A stretch of 64,000 bases of DNA from Paragorgia papillata (taxonomy: Eukaryota; Cnidaria; Anthozoa; Scleralcyonacea; Coralliidae): positions 651,001 to 715,000 of the forward strand of contig JAWNZC010000467.1 of the NCBI GenBank assembly GCA_035771165.1, written 5' to 3'. The notes beneath the pieces are model-generated. The model saw nothing but the letters and a program-made list of their open reading frames with translations. It ran no database searches and was not told where the DNA came from. Within the stretch, counting starts at the first letter, position 1, and every line of letters starts with the position of its first letter. Of the stretch, positions 47,340-57,834 are shown in pieces. A program made the translations under genes and the position numbers.

Positions 47340-48070
47340 GTATACACATACATACATACACACATATACATACATAATTTATTTATATACGGTAAAATCA
47401 TCAGTATAACTATTTACATAATTAAGAAAATTAACAAGAATAAAACTAATTAAATATATTACAATATATATTACACTAGAGAAGTAGATAAAGAAGTTAA
47501 ACAAAAAATATTGTTTTAGGTGATTGCCGTGTGAAAATCCGATGTTCAGAATAAGTAATTTATTTCCTTTTTAAACTGACGAAACGAGGTAATATTCCTT
47601 ACATGCTGAGGCAGATTATTCCATATTTCAGCCCCGCTATAGCTAAAACTTCTTTTTAAATAATCTGTACGTGGCAAGGGTAATGCGAGTCGCCTTTCCT
47701 AATTTCTTAAAGAATAAACTGTGCTCCGAGGAATAAACATATCTTGCCGGTATTTGGGGGCCTGGTTGTTTAGAGACTTAAACTTTACTGTAGCCTTTTG
47801 TTTTTTACGACGAGTAGCAAGCGTGTCCCAATGCAACGTATTTAGAAGCACACATGAGCTAATCTCGTAACCAGTTTTCATAATCACTCTGGCAGCACGG
47901 TTTTGTAATTTTTGCAGTTTATCACTAAATTGATTACATATGCCATCCCATACAGGACTACAGTAATCAAAATATGGTAAAATTAATGCATTATAAATTT
48001 GAACTGCAGTATTTTTGGAGATAAACGATCTTACTCGTTTAAGGGCACCAACACAACAAAAGCTATGCAA
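47340..48070 (-). pseudogene. 5'-truncated LINE, RT C-terminal part
   Basis: A 123-codon minus-strand ORF has YNALILPYFDYCSPVWDG and LQKLQNRAARVIMKTG, the conserved region after the RT palm in L2/CR1-type LINEs. One TAG codon (about 47700) interrupts it; the frame then continues with IWNNLPQHVRNITSF to a natural stop near 47565. The 3' UTR ends in a TATG/TGTA microsatellite at 47340-47400, a usual LINE tail. Everything 5' of the RT C-terminus is missing. Confidence 0.85.
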
Positions 48071-48680
48071 CTAAGAACTTGTCTTCAAACTATCGATAAG
48101 TAAGAAAAAAAAGTAACCTATTTTCCTAGGGGGTGTCACAATGTCAGTCCTGTCTCAAGAAATATCTCCATTCAATTAAAGTGCTTGTGGCCCGAAGAAA
48201 AACTGCATGTAAAAGGAGACAACATATGGGTATTTTAATAATAAAGCTTGCTTTCAATTTGATCGTCAGCAGCCAAAGACAGAATCGAGACGGAAAATAT
48301 CAAAGACGGAATTCAATATAGTCTATTCACACTGAAACAAGTACTAAAAGACTTCTTGTTAACGACCGATACTAATATTGACCAAAGAAAAATCAGGCTA
48401 TATGTTAATGGAAAAAGTGTCAAAACACACGCTTCCTTTTCATTTTCGGCGATTGGCAGCTTCATGATTTATTAAGATATTGTATCGTTAATTTTTTTCA
48501 TTCTCCAACCAAGAATTGTCCAGCTGAAACTAGGATTTCTTTAATTTCAAACAATTTTCCCTCTTCTTATTGTCAGCGATATTTTAAATACGGCTGGGTG
48601 TTGGTCCGGTGGGAGATAGCTGTAACGATTGCTTGCTACAGTTGGTATTGTTTATCTTTCCTTCATTTTCTTCACCGGTA

Positions 48681-49414
48681 GTATTGTGAGCACGGGTGGC
48701 GTGTGCTGTTAGGGCGCTGCCTCTCACCAATAGTTAAGCCCGGTTCGACGGGGTTAGTACTTGGATGGGTGACCGTTTGGGAACAGCCCCGTTCTCGAGC
48801 TTGGACCATGTGAGTAGAGTTTAGTTTGTCTCTCCTGTGCAGGGGCGCAACTAGAAAATTTCGAGGGCAGGGGTTGAACGCAAAAAAAGGGCAAAGTCGT
48901 TCAGTATTCTAAACAATTTGGGACTAGAAGGCAGTGGTGTGGGAAGCAGATATTCTAGGGGGGTTCGGGGGCATGCCCCCCCGGAATTTTTTTGAATTTT
49001 AGGTCTCTGAAACGGCATTTCCTGCATTTTTAGGACGCTTTTCTCGTATTTTCAGTTGCGGAAATGTTTATTTTGGTCTCGCATTATTGCGGAGAATTGT
49101 ATTGCGTGCTACAACACGATTAATTATCTGTTTATCTAATGTCTAACCTAGTATTAGAGGTCTCACAAAAAGGGCAGGGGTTAAAAAGGACAGGGGTTGC
49201 AACCCCCCCAACCCCCCCCCCCTCCCCTAGTTGCGCCCCTGCTGTGCTCCGAGGGTTTTTCACCGGGTTCTCCGGTTTTCCTCCCTCCGCAAAATGAACA
49301 CCATCTGGGAGAGGAGTGGCGCCCACCCCTGCCTTAGGGAAGCAGCTAAACGAAAGAGGGGCCTTCTGGCTGCCTGCGACAGCGGTCGGCCTGTATGTAT
49401 TTTGCGCAGCAAAA
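48681..49414 (+). mobile_element. tRNA/5S-like SINE, split by a hAT MITE
   Basis: The head GGGTGGCGTGTGCTGTTAGG resembles a tRNA A-box region. Bases 48727-48790 (GTTAGTACTTGGATGGGTGA and flanks) closely follow the internal promoter and 3' half of 5S rRNA. The body CACCGGGTTCTCCGGTTTTC resumes at 49242 after the MITE. The right end is cut by the gypsy LTR at 49415. It is not a functional 5S gene because only the promoter-side half is present. Confidence 0.65.
48840..49241. mobile_element. hAT-like MITE inside the SINE
   Basis: Perfect 15-bp inverted ends CAGGGGCGCAACTAG / CTAGTTGCGCCCCTG, flanked by CTGTG on both sides (a 5-bp, not 8-bp, duplication). The interior has GGGGGCATGCCCCCC and shares GGCATTTCCTGC text with 41723-42273. 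No transposase. Confidence 0.88.
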
Positions 49415-49459
49415 TGTAGTGATTACGTCACTAGTGAGCAGTCCCCATGCGGTAGATAG
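49415..49459 (+). repeat. Outer part of the gypsy 5' LTR
   Basis: TGTAGTGATTACGTCACTAG through GGTAGATAG matches 57715-57759 of the 3' LTR with one or two changes. It stops where the LINE tail begins; the rest of this LTR is at 53535-53611. Confidence 0.88.
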
Positions 49460-52400
49460 TTTTAATTTTAATTTTAATTTTATTAGCTTCGCCATAGACT
49501 TGACTATAAATACATGTATGGTATCACAAAATAAACACAAATTTAAACCTATGGCAGGGTCACCGCAACAGCGTGAAGGCCAATTACTGCGGGCCCAAAA
49601 TATAAAAGTTAAAGTCAAAAATTCTAATAAAACTTACACAATATACAACATACATGCAATATAGAAATAAATACTAAAAACAGCAAGTAATGCTGCGGGT
49701 AAGACTACGAGAATTATTACAATTTGGACATATAGTTTTGAAAGAACGTGGATCGTCAGGGTTATAGGTATTCACAAGAGCAGTAAAGTAGTTGCTGAGC
49801 ATCAGAGATCTAAATGTTGCCAGTTCTAGTGCATTGAAATTAATATTGATGAGTTCGTTAACGAGCGTGTTCCATATTCTTGTAGTTCTGTTGAAGTATG
49901 ATCTCTGGAAAGTGGTAGTTCTGCATTTACGAATGATGAAGTGGACAGAGTTAGAGTTAGAATTTGATCGAGTAGGTTTTGAACAGCGGACCACAGAGGG
50001 GATTACAGTAGGATTCAGATTTATTAAGCCTTTGGTTGCTTTGAAAAAAAAAACCATGTCTAAGTATTCATGCCAATAACATAATGGTAGAAGATCAAGG
50101 TTAATAAGTCGTTCTTTATAGGATTGGTCACAAGAAAAAGGTAAGTTCAGTATATATTTCGATGCGCGTCTCTGTATTCTTTCAATTTGCCTTATAAGGT
50201 CTTTGGACTGGGGAGCCCAGACTTGAGTAGCGTATCCCAGATGAGGGCGCACCAACGCAAGGTAAATGGTCCGTCTCACTTGTGTGCTGCGGATATGCCT
50301 TGTATTCCTTCTTATATAGCCCAGGGTTCGGTTGGCTTTAGAACATTGTTCCGAAACTTGCTTGGACCAAGACAAGTTGCTTGTGATCCAAACCCCAAGA
50401 TCTTTTTCCTCTCTGGTCTCAACCAATGGAGTGCCCTTCAGTATATAATCTGTTACGACAGGTTTTAGTTTCCGTGTTATCCGCAGAGTTTTACATTTGC
50501 TCTCGTTGAATAAAAGCCCGGCTGAAGATGACCAAGAGTCGAGGTTGTTCAAGTCGTTCTGTAGACACGAGGCATCATCAGAAGATTTTATCATCTTGTA
50601 TATCTTCGTGTCGTCCGCAAAGGCAGCTACTTGACTGGAGATAACAGCATCAGGTAAGCTATTGGCATACAATAAAAACAACATCGGACCTAGGATTGAG
50701 CCCTGAGGCACACCAGAGGTGACTGGAAGAATGTTTGAAGTGGCGCCAAGAACAGTGACTCTCTGTCGGCGGTTATGCAAGTAGGACTGGAACCATTGTA
50801 AAATATTTCCACCAAAACCGTATTGACGAAGTTTTTCGATCAGCCTCTGATGGCTTACTTTGTCAAACGCTTTTGACATGTCAAGAAGGATGACGTCGGT
50901 TTGACCTCCGCTGTCAAGCTGGGAACCGATGTAGTCAAAGACCTCGATTAATTGCGTAACACAGGATTTATTAGCGACGAAGCCGTGCTGACATGCAGCA
51001 ATCAGACTGTATACACGTGCTTTAATCGTATTGAAGACACAACGTTCCAATATTTTAGATACGATAGGTAGTAGTGATATGGGCCTATAGTTTTCCGCAT
51101 AATCTCTGTTTCCCTTCTTGTATACGGGGACAACGTTAGCGAGTTTCCATTCCTCCGGCAGAACCCCCATGCTAAGTGATTTATTAAATAGTTCGCATAA
51201 TGATGGTGCGATTTCATCAGCGGACTCTCTCAGAATCCTGGCAGGAATTTCATCTGGTCCTGTCGCTTTATTGACGTCCACGTTGTTTAAAACGCGCAAA
51301 ACCTCACTGGTGGTGAGAGTCACGTCTTTTAATATCAACCCAGGCGGATCTTGTTGGCTGTTGTCAGGTGATCCAGTTGGTAAATTGGTTGTAAAGACGG
51401 ACGCAAAGTATCGGTTGAATAGATTTGCAATCTTCTTTGGGTTATTGGCAAGTGTTCTCTGCCTGAGGCCGGTTGTTTCGCATTCGTCTGAGCATGCCAT
51501 AGAGATCAGATCTGGGATATTCCTCAGTTTAGATTTGCTCTTAAGAATTGACCAAAAGCGTTTGGGGTTAGAATGCAAGTCATTTTCAATGGAAGCAAAG
51601 AACAGTTCACGGCTCTCCCGGATCATGCGTTTTACCTCCGAGCGCATGCGCTTGAACTTCCTTTGCAGAAGAGCAGATGGAGATATCTTAAGCTTTTGAC
51701 GAATGGAATCCTTTTTTCTTATTAAATTAATAATTGTTCCATTTATCCAAGGAATAGGATTTCTTCCTTTGAGCTTTTTCCTTGGAATAAAATTAGCCAC
51801 GCAAGTCAAGAAAGCGTCTTTCCAACGTTGCCAATCACTGTTTATGTCACCACTGTCAGTTGATATTAAGCTTGACAAATTCGCTGCGCAAAGACCAGAC
51901 TGTAACCCTGTAAAGTCTCCACTGTTGTAATCGTAAACGGAACGACGACTCTTTGGTGGCGCTTTCATAGAAGTTGCGAGTGTGAAGGAGACAATGCAAT
52001 GATCAGTGAATATTTCAGCTTCGTCAGGAGTCAACACATCCGTTATCTTCACTTGATCAGGTATGCTCGAAATTACCAGGTCAAGTACATTGTTGCCACG
52101 CGTAGGGGTCGTATTATGTTGAATTAAAAAGTAATCATTTAACAGTTCAACAAACGATTGGTCGTTAACGCCTGAAGGGAGTTCCAGGGATGCCCACGAG
52201 ATCTTCGGGAAGTTGAAGTCTACTGAAATTACTATATTGTCAAACTTGTTGCAGGTTTCATCAAGAAAATTACGAAATAAATCAGTTATCCAACGTTGAT
52301 CTGCATCTGGCGGTCTGTAGCAACAGCAGAACAGAAATTTCTGATTGGAGCTTGTTTCTAATTCAGCTGAAACGATTTCTAAGCCCGTAGTTGTTGGTGA

Positions 52401-53534
52401 GATATATTCTTGAATATGTTTAAACGAGTTTGTCTTCACTGCAATCAAAACTCCTCCAGCGCGTCTAAATTGGCGGTCTTTCCTGTAGATCGTATACCCA
52501 GGGTGCAGAATTTCTGAGTTCATGATATCTTTGTTCAGCCACGTTTCATTCACACATACAATATCAGAGTCGTCAGCGTAAACAAGATCTTGAAAGTGTT
52601 GTAGATTGCAAACCTCCATGTTTACGTCCTTGGATCTGTGAACACTTTTGAGGCTTCTAGCATTAAGTAATATGCACTTAACGTCAGGAAACGTCTTCAC
52701 TTGTTGTTTATTTGGCTTGTATGAAACATCTCTCGTACTGAAAGGACCTGGATTGGTTGCAATATCACCAGCAAGCATAATACAGATAACAGCGTGCAAG
52801 TTTTTGCGAGTGATTTGAAGGTCCAAGCCGTAGCGATGGTGGGTCGGCAAGTTAAATTTTCTCAGTATTACATCACGAGTGGAAATCCAAATACAGCACA
52901 GTTTCTCAGGCAGGACTGCAAGTTCTGAGCTAATAAATACGTTTTCTGGAGTAGTTTTGGCGTCGTGAAGGAACGGAAGAGGTTTATGTCTTAAGGATAA
53001 CCAGGAAATTGTGGAGAGAATTAGCAGCCGTCTAACCAGCGTTATGTTGAACATACTTCCATTATGTTGCTTGTGCTTCGAAACCATGTTTTGAGATTAT
53101 TTTACCGCCAGTACCGTTAATTATAATAGTGATAAAGTTCTAATTCCCGTGAGCACAGTTTGTTGATGTCAGTTTAATCCTCTAATTACTGCGCGCGCAC
53201 GGATCAAACCTCAGAAACCGTTGAAACACGTATGATGGTGTAAGCAAACGTAGCGTGTTTTGTTTGCTTGCGCACGGATGATTAACCCTCTTTTGTGCGC
53301 GAGCTTGAAAAAACCAACGGCGAAAATCCCAGTCGGCGACAAAGTAATTTCACAAAAAGTTCTTCCAAAAAAAGGAATGATCTTTAGTAATTTCCAAATA
53401 ACCAAAGACAAACACTTTACTCAACACTGTATGAAATATCACGTCCAGGATATTGAAAGAAAAGGTTAAAATCCTGATAAAATGACGGAGCACTGCAGTG
53501 CACGTCTGCTCGTACTGGCGTATTCTGGCGTATA
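49460..53534 (-). mobile_element. Full-length CR1-like LINE inserted in the gypsy 5' LTR
   Basis: On the minus strand it has a ~450-bp 5' UTR, one 1137-codon ORF, a ~210-bp 3' UTR and a tail of (AAAATT)n at 49460-49484. The two pieces of LTR on either side join in order when it is removed; a short shared GTA(G)ATAG flank may be the target duplication. Its completeness and clean ORF contrast with the ruined gypsy host. Confidence 0.9.
49674..53087 (-). CDS. CR1-like LINE polyprotein: 2A-like motif, endonuclease, reverse transcriptase
   Basis: An uninterrupted 1137-residue protein. Residues 1-105 form a leader ending in a hydrophobic stretch (LHAVICIMLA), followed at 107-115 by GDIATNPGP, a 2A-like motif. 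An apurinic-type endonuclease domain follows (about 130-370): LLNARSLKS, VNETWL, YRKDR then RAGGV, VDFNFPKISW and the catalytic TDHCIVSF. RT follows (about 620-880): NYRPISLLPIVSKILE, DMSKAFDKVSHQRL, SGVPQGSILGP and FADDTK near 822. A C-terminal ICPNC zinc-knuckle-like segment closes the protein. Such enzymes nick the target and reverse-transcribe their RNA there. No RNase H. All key residues are present, so it may be active or only recently silenced. ATG 53087 is the first in frame; an upstream ORF1 was not seen. Confidence 0.92.
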   Translation of the reverse strand: MVSKHKQHNGSMFNITLVRRLLILSTISWLSLRHKPLPFLHDAKTTPENVFISSELAVLPEKLCCIWISTRDVILRKFNLPTHHRYGLDLQITRKNLHAVICIMLAGDIATNPGPFSTRDVSYKPNKQQVKTFPDVKCILLNARSLKSVHRSKDVNMEVCNLQHFQDLVYADDSDIVCVNETWLNKDIMNSEILHPGYTIYRKDRQFRRAGGVLIAVKTNSFKHIQEYISPTTTGLEIVSAELETSSNQKFLFCCCYRPPDADQRWITDLFRNFLDETCNKFDNIVISVDFNFPKISWASLELPSGVNDQSFVELLNDYFLIQHNTTPTRGNNVLDLVISSIPDQVKITDVLTPDEAEIFTDHCIVSFTLATSMKAPPKSRRSVYDYNSGDFTGLQSGLCAANLSSLISTDSGDINSDWQRWKDAFLTCVANFIPRKKLKGRNPIPWINGTIINLIRKKDSIRQKLKISPSALLQRKFKRMRSEVKRMIRESRELFFASIENDLHSNPKRFWSILKSKSKLRNIPDLISMACSDECETTGLRQRTLANNPKKIANLFNRYFASVFTTNLPTGSPDNSQQDPPGLILKDVTLTTSEVLRVLNNVDVNKATGPDEIPARILRESADEIAPSLCELFNKSLSMGVLPEEWKLANVVPVYKKGNRDYAENYRPISLLPIVSKILERCVFNTIKARVYSLIAACQHGFVANKSCVTQLIEVFDYIGSQLDSGGQTDVILLDMSKAFDKVSHQRLIEKLRQYGFGGNILQWFQSYLHNRRQRVTVLGATSNILPVTSGVPQGSILGPMLFLLYANSLPDAVISSQVAAFADDTKIYKMIKSSDDASCLQNDLNNLDSWSSSAGLLFNESKCKTLRITRKLKPVVTDYILKGTPLVETREEKDLGVWITSNLSWSKQVSEQCSKANRTLGYIRRNTRHIRSTQVRRTIYLALVRPHLGYATQVWAPQSKDLIRQIERIQRRASKYILNLPFSCDQSYKERLINLDLLPLCYWHEYLDMVFFFKATKGLINLNPTVIPSVVRCSKPTRSNSNSNSVHFIIRKCRTTTFQRSYFNRTTRIWNTLVNELININFNALELATFRSLMLSNYFTALVNTYNPDDPRSFKTICPNCNNSRSLTRSITCCF

Positions 53535-53611
53535 GTCAGGTAACCACGAGGAAGACGACTTCGGTAAAATGTAGTATGAACCACACTATTAAAGAAACCT
53601 AAAACATAACA
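53535..53611 (+). repeat. Inner part of the gypsy 5' LTR
   Basis: GTCAGGTAACCACGAGGAAG through ACATAACA matches 57760-57834 with a few changes, completing the LTR begun at 49415. Confidence 0.88.
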
Positions 53612-53623
53612 TTGACGACGAAG

Positions 53624-54677
53624 ATGGCTACTTCGATGGTACAACCAATGCCGAGTTTTGATGCCAACGCGGAAATCGACACAAATTTAGCTCGGAGATG
53701 GAAGATATGGCTCGCCGATTTCCAGACATATCTCGTTCACCAATGAAATAACTGACAAGAAACGACAACGTGCTTTGCTGTTATACCAAGCTGGCCCTCG
53801 CATTCGCAAGATTTTTCGCAAGATTCCTGACAATGGTGACGACGATGACTTTGAAACTGCTGTAACAAATTTGAACGCGTATTTCGAGCCTCAGAAACAT
53901 CGCCTGTATGAAGTGTATAAGTTTCGTCAAAGCACGCAAGAGAACAATGAAACCATTGACAAATCAGATTACACCCGGTTAGCAGTCTGTCGCAGAGATT
54001 CGAATTCGGCTATGCTGATTTTGAAATCATGCTACAAATTGTTCTTCACGGATCGTCGAGAAGAAAACGAAAGCAAGCCTGTACGCGACCCCAAGATGAC
54101 GCTTAAAGATTTACTTGTGTCGTGTAAGCAATTGGAGATGTGCGATTTACAAGTGGCCGACATCGAAGCTATGAAAAGAAGCACATCAGAGTCCGAGATT
54201 AACACACTACGAAACAACGTCCGACAACTGAGAAACACGACTCGATCGACATGCCGAAATTGTGGTGGAAAGTGGCCAAACGACAATGGAAACTGTCCGG
54301 CGAAAGGCAAAGAGTGTAGGAACTGTGGAAAGTTAAACCACTTTGCTAAACACTGCCGCTCTTCAAAACCAGACAGGCCGGAAACGAAGCGCACGTACAA
54401 AAGCAGATATAATACCCGCCGTGTTGTTGACATGGGTCACAAGAACCCGGTCACCAAGTTCAAGATCAACAAACATCATGGGATATTTACCATCGATACT
54501 GGATCAACTATCAACATTATCGACCAGAATACGTTCAATCAACAGGGACAAATCGACCTTTCCAAGACAAACAACAAGGCCTACCCATTCAACTGTACGA
54601 AACCAGTGAAAATAAAAGGAAAATCCCAAACTGTAATCGAATCAGCAAGAAGATCTCCGTGGCAACAATCTATATGA
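53624..54677 (+). pseudogene. Gypsy gag-protease region, frameshifted
   Basis: It begins at ATG 53624 (MATSMVQPMPSFDANAEID), shifts frame near 53740, then stays open for 300 codons to 54677. That part holds a capsid-like region, the zinc knuckle CRNCGKLNHFAKHC (C-x2-C-x4-H-x4-C), a preceding half-lost knuckle in which the histidine position is changed, and the aspartic protease active site FTIDTGST. Gag packages the RNA; the protease cuts the polyprotein. The early frameshift makes it a pseudogene. Confidence 0.85.
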
Positions 54678-57420
54678 CAGCAGTGGACGGAGGATGTCTC
54701 CTCTGCGCAAATACAGCCGAAGAATTGGGATCTGAACACAGTTACAACTCCCAAACCAACCGCCCATGACGCAGTCAAGAAGATCCCTGTCAAGGACCAA
54801 AGAGTGCAAAACATTGTACGTCGACATCCAAGTATTTTCCAAGGACATGGAAAACTGAAAAACAACGAAATAAACCTAATTATTGACACAAATGTCAAGT
54901 CCGTGCCTCAACAACGAAGGAGAATACCGTTTCATCGTCGAGAGAAAGTTGAAGTTGAACTAATTCAGTTGCAACAGAAGACATAATCGAAAAGGTTCCC
55001 GACACCGAAGAAACAGATTGGATTTCACCTATTGTTATCGCTCCCAAGAAAGACAACAAAATCTGTCTGACATGATAGCTGCAAACACTGCTATTAAACG
55101 TATTCGACATCCAATTCCCACAGTAAAGGACATTTCCCTAGAACTAAACGGTGCAAAGTTCTTTTCTGAATTAGATTTATCACAAGTGTACCATCAGCTG
55201 AAGTTATCCTCGACTAGCAGACAGATCACAACCTTCACTACTTACACTGGGCTATATCGATACAAACGTCTCAATTATGGCACCAACTCAGCAGCTGCAA
55301 CATTCCAACACATCTTGCAACAAGTATTACAAGGCACCAAAGGCGCCTGAAATATTGCTGATGACATTTTGGTGTTTGGACCCACTTGTGCATCACACAG
55401 CGAAGCGTTGGAAGAATGCCTTAAACGATTGGAAGACCATGCATGGCCTAACTCTGAACCTTGGTAAATGCCTGTTTTGAAGCATAACCTCGAATTTTTC
55501 AGCACAGATGGCGTCAGCCCAGACCCAAAGAAAGTGTCCGCTTTTACGAACAATTCCACCCCAACGACAGCAAGTGAGGTTCGTAGTCTGCTAGGAATGG
55601 CAAATTGCAGTGCGCAGTTCATTCCCAATTTCGCGCCAATCACCTAGCCACTCCAACAACTTACACACAAAGACAGTAAATTCAAATGGGCCAGTAAGCA
55701 CGAAGCTGCATATCAGAAACTGAAAAGTGCACTAATACATGTAAATAGCCCTGTGCATGATGAGCTACTTTGACACAAACAAGAAACCATCATCCGTGAT
55801 AGATGCGAGCCCCGTATGATTATCAGCAATCCTGTCCCAATGTGCCAAAGGATCAAAGGAAGCAAAAATCATTGCCTATGGCAGTCGTGCTCTTACATTA
55901 ACCGAGAAACGATACCCACAGACATAGAAGGAGGCTTTAGCCATTTTCTGGGGAATAGAACATTTCCATTTATACCTAAATGGTTCTCCTTTTACCCTAT
56001 ATACTGACCATAAACCACTAGAGCTGATATACGTCAATCCCTTGTCAAAACGACCCGCGCGCCAGAATCGAAAGGTGGATGCTTCGCCTACAGCAATATC
56101 ATTTTAAAGATGTCTACAAAGCTGGAATAGACAACCCAGTCAATGAAAATCAACGCAGCATAGATGAGGAATACATCAATTTCATTACATGTGCAGCCGT
56201 TCCAAATGCGTTAAGCGTCAACGAAGTAAGCAAGACCACCGAAGACGATAAAAGCCTCCGAGCATTGAGTGCAGCCATTCGTTCTGGATGTTGGGATAAC
56301 GACCAACTACGACCATATAAACAGATCAAAGAGGAACTAACAGTTGATCGCCACAACAATGTGCTATTGAGACGTGCAAGAATCATCTTTCCGACATCCC
56401 TCCGAAAACAATATAAATCGCTCACGAAGGTCACCAAGGCCAAGCCAAAACGTCGACACTTCCGCGAGAACATGTCTAGTTCCCTGAGATGGACAAAGCT
56501 GTGAAGAAAGAGCTATAGAACACTGCCTTTCATGTCAAGGCACATCACTACCAAACCCACCGGAACCACTCCAATCACTGCCAATGCCCATCTGTCCCTG
56601 GGACAAAGTCAAGATTGACTTATATGTTCCCCTCCCATCAGGACATTACGCGCTAGTAGCAATCGATTGTTATTAGAGATTTCTCAAAGTGGAAATTCTC
56701 AAATTTATTTCAGCTCAGACGGTTATTCCAAAGCTCGAATCCATCTTTGCTCGACATGCCATTCCCTCACAAGTAACTTCTGACAACGGACCACCTTTCT
56801 AAAGTAACGAGTTCAAGCAATACATGAATACAATGGGCATACAACACACCACACCAATACCATTATGGACCCAAGGCAATGCTGAGGCTGAAGCCTTTGT
56901 GAAGCCTCTTGGCAAAGCTATAAGAACAGCACACCTCGAGAAACGACCATGGCAACAAGAGTTATCGAAGTTTCTCTTAAATTACTGTATCGCAAAACAC
57001 CACATTCAGCAGCAAAAGTCCCACCGGCTCAACTGCTGTATAACCGTGAAGTACGAGGAAAAATACCATCATTGCCTGCTCGTCCCAAGCCAATTGACCG
57101 ACACAGCGAAGCGAAGGACAACGAAGGAAAACGGAAAGCCAAAGGAAATAAATATGCAGATCAACGCCGCCATTCCCAGCCAAGCAACATAAAGGTTAGT
57201 GATAAAGTCCTAGTGAAGCAACGGAAATGTAACAAATTGTCAATCAATTTCGCAGCTACACCACACAGGGTGGTCACAGTCAAAGGATCGAAGATCGTAG
57301 CAGAAAATAACTACCATCGCATCACCAGAAAATCATCATTATTTAAGAAAATCCCGAAAGACATTGCAGCACAGATGATGAGGATGAACAATCTATAACA
57401 GAATCACGAGCAGAACATGC
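54678..57420 (+). pseudogene. Gypsy pol region (RT, RNase H, integrase), multiply broken
   Basis: RT pieces include FFSELDLSQVYHQLKL and, just after a TGA at about 55348, NIADDILVFG (the YADD box altered to IADD). The RNase H region follows around 55680-56060, with FTLYTDHKPLELIY just before 56040. The integrase core is seen around 56610-56890: VKIDLY (first Asp), VTSDNGPPF (second Asp, followed by a stop), GNAEAEAF (Glu). A basic C-terminal tail ends near 57400. At least six stops or frame changes are visible, so no functional enzyme can be made. The open ORFs of 60-149 codons in this span are pieces of this one gene. Confidence 0.88.
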
Positions 57421-57699
57421 CCAAGTACGACAAGAGCCTGACAATCAACCATCGTCAAGAAGATCAACCAGAGACCGTACCCAGACCGAACGATATGGAC
57501 AACCTATAGACTCTTCAATTATACCTTGACATTGTTTAGAATAGTATGAACTGTGAGATAAAAACCATAACCAAACTGAGCGATATGAGCAACCCATAGA
57601 CTCTTAAATAATATCTTGACATTTTTTATAACGCATATGCATGAACTATATTTTTATTTTTAGTTTATTGTTACTGTTTATTGTTACATAATTGCTTTC

Positions 57700-57711
57700 T
57701 AAAAAGGGGAG
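57700..57711 (+). promoter_or_regulatory. Polypurine tract of the gypsy element
   Basis: AAAAAGGGGAG lies immediately upstream of the 3' LTR, the position where plus-strand DNA synthesis is primed. Confidence 0.8.
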
Positions 57712-57714
57712 TGA

Positions 57715-57834
57715 TGTAGTGATTACGTCACTAGTGAGCAGTCCCCATGGGGTAGATAGTCAGCTAACCAGGAGGAAGACGACTTCAGTAAAATGTAATA
57801 TGAACCACACTATTAAAGAAACCTAAACATAACA
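57715..57834 (+). repeat. Gypsy 3' LTR
   Basis: About 120 bp from TGTAGTGATT to ACATAACA; the uninterrupted copy of the LTR against which the split 5' LTR was recognised. Confidence 0.9.

Larger units (their letters stand above)
49415..57834 (+). mobile_element. Decayed Ty3/gypsy LTR retrotransposon, split by a LINE
   Basis: 5' LTR (49415-49459 plus 53535-53611), gag-protease, RT, RNase H, integrase, polypurine tract and 3' LTR (57715-57834) are in gypsy order on the plus strand. The LTR is about 120 bp, short for the group, and runs from TG to CA. Many stops and frameshifts show it is an old, inactive copy. Without the LINE the element is about 4.35 kb. Confidence 0.9.

Noticed and set aside
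48727..48790. 5S rRNA gene
   Set aside because: Only the promoter-side half of 5S is present, embedded in a SINE.
51118..51699. 193-codon plus-strand ORF
   Set aside because: It is the antisense shadow of the intact LINE ORF.
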